From NCBI GenBank assembly GCA_050742155.1, contig JBOGFC010000054.1:1-10782 (forward strand): DNA of 10,782 nt, given 5' to 3'. This stretch comes from JBOGFC01 sp050742155. GTDB taxonomy: Bacteria; Actinomycetota; Acidimicrobiia; Spongiisociales; JALYHC01. Positions within the stretch are counted from its first letter, which is position 1; every line of letters begins with the position of its first letter. The notes beneath the pieces are model-generated. The model searched no databases, was not told where the DNA came from, and worked only from the letters and a program-made list of their open reading frames with translations. Both the position numbers and the translations under genes were made by a program. This document shows, piece after piece, positions 6,902 through 10,782 of this stretch.

Positions 6902-8509
6902 GTGCCCGTGCGGCGGGTCCGAACCGAGGTTCTGGTGATCGGTGGTGGGGCAACCGGCGCCGGAGTGATCCGAGACCTGGCCATGCGAGGCTTCGACGCC
7001 CTCCTCGTTGAGAAGCGGGATCTGACCCATGGGACCACCGGGCGCTACCACGGCCTGCTCCACAGTGGGGGCCGCTACGTGGTCAAGGACCCGCAAGCAG
7101 CGGTCGAGTGCATCGAGGAGAACCGGGTGCTGCGCCGCATCATGCCCCACTGCATCGAGGACACCGGCGGCTTCTTCGTCCTCACCCCCTGGGACGACCC
7201 CGACTATGTTCCTCGCTTCGTGGAGGGGTGCCGGCAAGCCGAGATCCCCGTGGAAGAGGTCTCGATCGGCGAGATGCTGGCCGAGGAGCCCCTTCTCAAC
7301 CCCGACATCTCGGCCTGCTTCCGGGTGCCCGACGCGGCCGCCGACTCGTTCCTCGCCACCGAAGCCAACGCCGAGTCGGCCCGTCAGCACGGAGCTCGGA
7401 TCTGGACCTATCACGAGGTCGAGGAGGTCCTGCGCGAAAGGGACCGGGTGGTGGGTGCCCGCTGCCACGACCTGGTCAAGGACGAGGAGGTCTGGGTATC
7501 GGCCGACCTGGTGGTCAACGCCTCGGGGGCCTGGGCCGGAAAGATCGCCGCCACGGCCGGAGTCCCGGTCGAGATCCTGCCCGGCAAGGGGACCATGGTG
7601 GCGATGAACCACCGGGTGGTGAACACGGTGGTGAACCGCTGCAAGGTGCCGTCTGACGGCGACATCGTGGTCCCCATCCAAACGGTGGCGGTGCTCGGCA
7701 CCACCGACGAGAAGGTCGCGGACCCGGAGCGGTTCGCCATCGAGCCCTGGGAGGTCCGCCTACTGCTCGACGAGGGCGAGAAGCTGGTGCCGGGATTGAA
7801 GGACTTCCGCGTCCTGCGGGCGTGGGCCGGGGTCCGGCCTCTCTACCAGGAGACGCCCCAAGGCACCGACACCCGTGACGTCACCCGCGCCTACGCCCTG
7901 CTCGACCATGAGAGCCGGGACGGGGTAGCGGGCTTCATCACCATCACCGGCGGAAAGTGGACCACCTACCGCCAGATGGCCCAGGTCACCGTGGACCGGG
8001 TGTGCGGGCAGCTGGGCGCCGCGCGGGAGTGCCGCACCCACCTGGAGCCGCTGCCCGGGTCGGAGAGGGCTTCCTTCCACCGGCTGGGGGCGCGCTTGAA
8101 GCGCATCGAGGACCAGCAGTCCTATGGGGAGCTGGTGTGCGAGTGCGAGTTGGCCACTCGTGCCGATGTGGAATGGGCCATCACGGTCGGCGAGGCCCAG
8201 ACCATCGATGACATCCGCCGTGACGTTCGGCTCGGGATGGGTCCTTGTCAGGGGGGTTTCTGCACCTACCGGGCCACCGGGATCCTGCACGAGCTGCGCC
8301 ACCCGCCGGTCGAGGAGACCAATGCCGCCCTGCGCGACTTCCTGCGGGAACGGTGGAAGGGCCTGCTTCCCATCCTTTGGGGACAGCAGCTTCGCCAGGA
8401 ACGCCTCGATGAGCTGATCTACCTCAGCGTGCTCAACGCCGACCACCTCCCCGGACCGCCCGCCTCGCCGCTCGGCCCGTCGATGTACGAGCCTGCCGGA
8501 GCGGCCTGA
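6902..8509 (+). CDS. glpA: Glycerol-3-phosphate dehydrogenase subunit A, FAD-dependent, with BFD-type [2Fe-2S] domain
   Basis: A 535-residue flavoprotein that oxidises sn-glycerol-3-phosphate to dihydroxyacetone phosphate. It is the catalytic subunit of the three-part GlpABC dehydrogenase. The N-terminal Rossmann motif is VLVIGGGATGAGV (10-22), followed by GTTGRYHGLLHSGGRY (44-59), typical of GlpA/GlpD. Later DAO-domain motifs include NASGAWAGKIA, GTTDEKVADPE and GFITITGGKWTTYR. The C terminus has the bacterioferritin-associated-ferredoxin-like [2Fe-2S] domain that separates GlpA from GlpD, with ligands Cys413, Cys415, Cys449 and Cys454 (CEC then CQGGFC). It begins 137 bp after the debranching gene and overlaps glpB by one base (TGATG). 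The start is ambiguous: GTG at 6902 gives the longest form, while GTG at 6908 fits a leaderless transcript better. The difference is two residues. Confidence 0.95.
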   Translation: MPVRRVRTEVLVIGGGATGAGVIRDLAMRGFDALLVEKRDLTHGTTGRYHGLLHSGGRYVVKDPQAAVECIEENRVLRRIMPHCIEDTGGFFVLTPWDDPDYVPRFVEGCRQAEIPVEEVSIGEMLAEEPLLNPDISACFRVPDAAADSFLATEANAESARQHGARIWTYHEVEEVLRERDRVVGARCHDLVKDEEVWVSADLVVNASGAWAGKIAATAGVPVEILPGKGTMVAMNHRVVNTVVNRCKVPSDGDIVVPIQTVAVLGTTDEKVADPERFAIEPWEVRLLLDEGEKLVPGLKDFRVLRAWAGVRPLYQETPQGTDTRDVTRAYALLDHESRDGVAGFITITGGKWTTYRQMAQVTVDRVCGQLGAARECRTHLEPLPGSERASFHRLGARLKRIEDQQSYGELVCECELATRADVEWAITVGEAQTIDDIRRDVRLGMGPCQGGFCTYRATGILHELRHPPVEETNAALRDFLRERWKGLLPILWGQQLRQERLDELIYLSVLNADHLPGPPASPLGPSMYEPAGAA

Positions 8510-9807
8510 TGGCCAAGGTACTGGTGATCGGGGCCGGGTTGGCCGGGCTGGTGGCCGGCTGGCAGGCGGCCGCAGCCGGGGCGCAAACCCGGGTGGTCTG
8601 CGCCGGCTGGGGGGCCCAGTACTGGCAGCCGGGTTGCATCGACGTCCTCGGCTACCACCCGCCCGATACCCCGGAGCCGCTGTCGGTGCCCGCCGAAGGT
8701 CTCGCACGTCTCATCGAGGAGCGGCCCGACCACCCCTATGCCCGGGTGGGCGTCGAGGGTGTCGCCGAGGCCCTCGAAGCCCTCAGGGAGCTCTTCGGGC
8801 GAGACGGCTACCGACTGCTCGGATCGCCGGAACAGAACTGGGTCTTACCTTCGGCGGTGGGGGCCTTCCGGCCCACCTGCCTGGCGCCGGCGACCATGGT
8901 GGCCGGTGACTTGCGGCGGTCCGAACCGATGCTCATCGTGGGCTTTCGGCAGCTTCCCGACTTCTACGCCGCACTGGTGGCCGCCAACCTCAGCGCCCAG
9001 GGTGTCCCGTCGCAGGCCATCACCCTGGACCTCGCCCGGTTGCGGCGGCGCCGTTTCACCACCACCAGCCTCCTGGCCGGGCTCTTCGAAGAGGCGGCCT
9101 TCCGCCGGGAGGTGGTGGAGGCGGTGGCCCCGGCGATCGGGGAAGCCGCCCGAGTCGGGTTCCCGGCCGTGCTCGGTATGCAGCGCCCCCTGGAGGTCAT
9201 CGAGGATCTCGAGCAGAGGCTGGCACGGGAGGTCTTCGAGATCCCCACCCTCCCGGCCTCGGTCCCCGGGATGCGCCTGCACGGCCTGCTGGTCGGGGCC
9301 ATCGAGGAGGCCGGCGGGTCGGTCTTCCACGGTATGAAGGCAGTGGGTGCCGCCCATGCCGAGGGAAGGATCACGGCGGTCTACACCGAGGCGGCGGCCC
9401 GTCGGCAGGTCCTTCACGCCGAAGCCTTCGTACTGGCCAGCGGGGGGATTCTCGGCGGTGGGCTCGTGGCCGGCTGGGACGGGTCGGTGGCCGAGACCGT
9501 GTTCGGCCTCCCGCTGGTCACGCCCACCCGATGGTTCCAACCCGAGTTCCTGCACCCGGCCGGTCACCCGATCTACCGAGCCGGGCTCGCAGTGGACGGC
9601 TCGCTTCGACCGACCGATTCGGCCGGGCGGGTCGTCCACCAGAATCTGTTCGCAGCCGGCGCTGTTCTTGGCCACGGCGAGGTCTTGCGGGAGCGCTCGC
9701 TCGATGGCGTGGCCGTGGCCACCGGCTGGCTGGCGGGACGGCGGGCTGCCGAGACCGCCCTGGCGGTCCGGCCGCTCGGCCGCCCCCGGACGGGAGACCG
9801 GCTGTGA
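8509..9807 (+). CDS. glpB: Glycerol-3-phosphate dehydrogenase subunit B
   Basis: A 432-residue flavoprotein, close to the usual GlpB length. It starts with a Rossmann FAD motif, VLVIGAGLAGLVAGW (4-18). The remainder follows the GlpB pattern: LPTLPASVPGMRLHGLL-type segment mid-protein, then FVLASGGILGGGLVAG and WFQPEFLHPAG in the C-terminal half, and NLFAAGAVLGHGE near the end for FAD contact. GlpB is thought to pair with GlpA and relay electrons to GlpC. The ATG overlaps the glpA stop (TGATG), and GGAG at 8498-8501 is 7 nt upstream, which implies coupled translation. The gene ends in a four-base GTGA overlap with glpC. Identity is supported by both the sequence and the operon position. Confidence 0.9.
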   Translation: MAKVLVIGAGLAGLVAGWQAAAAGAQTRVVCAGWGAQYWQPGCIDVLGYHPPDTPEPLSVPAEGLARLIEERPDHPYARVGVEGVAEALEALRELFGRDGYRLLGSPEQNWVLPSAVGAFRPTCLAPATMVAGDLRRSEPMLIVGFRQLPDFYAALVAANLSAQGVPSQAITLDLARLRRRRFTTTSLLAGLFEEAAFRREVVEAVAPAIGEAARVGFPAVLGMQRPLEVIEDLEQRLAREVFEIPTLPASVPGMRLHGLLVGAIEEAGGSVFHGMKAVGAAHAEGRITAVYTEAAARRQVLHAEAFVLASGGILGGGLVAGWDGSVAETVFGLPLVTPTRWFQPEFLHPAGHPIYRAGLAVDGSLRPTDSAGRVVHQNLFAAGAVLGHGEVLRERSLDGVAVATGWLAGRRAAETALAVRPLGRPRTGDRL

Positions 9808-10782
9808 CCCTGCCCCAGCCGGTAGAGGTCACCCTCGATCGCTGCATCAAGTGCAACATCTGCGTGACCGTCTGCCCGGTCTCGCCGGTCACCGACCTCT
9901 TCCCCGGGCCCAAGTACGAGGGACCCCAGGCGGCCCGCTTCCGGCAGGCGCACCAACCGGCCCCCGACGCCTCGGTGGACTACTGCAGCGGCTGTCGGGT
10001 CTGCAACATGGCCTGTCCCACCGGGGTGAAGATCGCCGAGATCAACGCCCGGGCCCGGGCCCGGATGGTGGAGGCGGGCGCCTTCTCTTGGCGGATGCGC
10101 CTCCGCAACAACCTGCTGGCCCGCCCGGAACTGCTGGGTAGGTTGGGCTTTCCGGCCGGCAGGCTCATCAACGCCCTGTTCGCCAGCCGCTGGGTCCGAC
10201 TGGGAGCGGAGGCTGCCCTGGGGGTGCACCGCCGCGCTCCCCTGCCTCGGTACGCCGAGCAACGGCTCTCCACCTGGTTCCGCCACCGCCCCCGTACCGC
10301 CACCACCTCTGCCCGCCGCGTGGTCTACTTCCGGGGCTGTGCGACTGAGTACTTCGAGCCGCGCGTGGGGCGGGCGGCGGTGCGAGTACTGCAGGCCAAC
10401 GGGTTCCAGGTCGTGCTTCCTCCCCAGAACTGCTGCGGGCTCCCCCTGCTCTCCAACGGGGAATTCCCCGCCGCCCGACGGTACCACCGGAGCAACCTGC
10501 GCAAGCTGGCCGGATACGCCCGGCAGGGCTATGCCATCGTGGGGACCTCCACCAGCTGCACGCTGTGCCTCAAAGAGGAGGCACCCGAGCTCCTCGACGA
10601 GTACGGCGAGGAGGCGCGCTTGGTGGCTTCTCAGACATTCGACCTGAATGAATTCCTCCTCGAGGCGCTGGAAGAGGGAGATCTGCGCACCGACTTCCGG
10701 CCGCTCCCTCTCAGGCTCGCCTATCACCCCCCCTGCCAGTACCGGGCGCACCGGTTGGGCAGCCCGGCGGTCGAGGTGATGG
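9804..10782 (+). CDS. glpC: Glycerol-3-phosphate dehydrogenase subunit C, iron-sulfur protein (3' end outside window)
   Basis: The first 326 residues are visible and the frame stays open to the right edge. GlpC carries electrons from GlpAB to membrane quinone and helps hold the complex at the membrane. There are two classical [4Fe-4S] ferredoxin motifs: Cys14, 17, 20, 24 (CIKCNICVTVCP) and Cys61, 64, 67, 71 (CSGCRVCNMACP). The first CCG (heterodisulfide-reductase-like) domain follows: FRGCATEYFE with Cys179, NCCG at 209-212, and CTLC at 252-255. The second CCG domain begins at YHPPC, Cys311, just before the edge. Family members are about 400-430 residues, so roughly a quarter is missing. The GTG start overlaps the glpB stop as GTGA, and GGGAG at 9792-9796 is 7 nt upstream. 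Confidence 0.93.
   Translation, partial: MTLPQPVEVTLDRCIKCNICVTVCPVSPVTDLFPGPKYEGPQAARFRQAHQPAPDASVDYCSGCRVCNMACPTGVKIAEINARARARMVEAGAFSWRMRLRNNLLARPELLGRLGFPAGRLINALFASRWVRLGAEAALGVHRRAPLPRYAEQRLSTWFRHRPRTATTSARRVVYFRGCATEYFEPRVGRAAVRVLQANGFQVVLPPQNCCGLPLLSNGEFPAARRYHRSNLRKLAGYARQGYAIVGTSTSCTLCLKEEAPELLDEYGEEARLVASQTFDLNEFLLEALEEGDLRTDFRPLPLRLAYHPPCQYRAHRLGSPAVEVM

Noticed and set aside
9573..10751. A 392-codon minus-strand open frame opposite glpB and glpC
   Set aside because: The opposite strand has intact cysteine motifs of GlpC and a coupled operon structure, so this is a shadow frame.

Overview
The window is about 10.8 kb of very GC-rich DNA with tightly packed genes, frequent GTG starts, Shine-Dalgarno sequences at some genes and short leaders at others. 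This style suggests a high-GC actinobacterium, perhaps an environmental or metagenome-derived lineage; the class cannot be fixed from this sequence. The content is mostly carbon and redox metabolism. I see no CRISPR array, phage, transposase, toxin-antitoxin or defence module, and no RNA gene.

Layout. Positions 1-84 hold a cluster of GC-rich palindromic repeats just past the stop of a minus-strand gene for a GlcD-type FAD-linked glycolate/D-lactate oxidase (85-1536). Divergent from it is a 507-residue multi-pass membrane protein (1652-3175) that looks like a distant Nramp/LeuT-fold carrier but lacks the canonical TM1 metal motif. A strong hairpin (3184-3212) separates this gene from a convergent minus-strand gene for a secreted AMIN-like-domain protein (3217-3975). 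Its 157-bp divergent upstream region carries four 11-bp-phased direct repeats, which resemble a response-regulator operator. On the other side is a small four-helix membrane protein of unknown function (4133-4582).

The plus strand continues with a glycogen-debranching-type amylo-alpha-1,6-glucosidase (4638-6764). It is followed by a glpA-glpB-glpC operon encoding the three-subunit, respiratory-chain-linked glycerol-3-phosphate dehydrogenase. The stop and start codons overlap at both internal junctions, and glpC runs off the right edge.

How the genes may work together: GlpABC would oxidise glycerol-3-phosphate to dihydroxyacetone phosphate and pass electrons through flavin and iron-sulfur centres to quinone. 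GlcD would oxidise a 2-hydroxy acid, and the debranching enzyme would mobilise glycogen-like polymers. No dedicated new system is evident. The points most worth a second look are the atypical Nramp-like carrier divergent from a lone glcD, the 11-bp repeat array, and the palindromic repeat cluster at the left edge.
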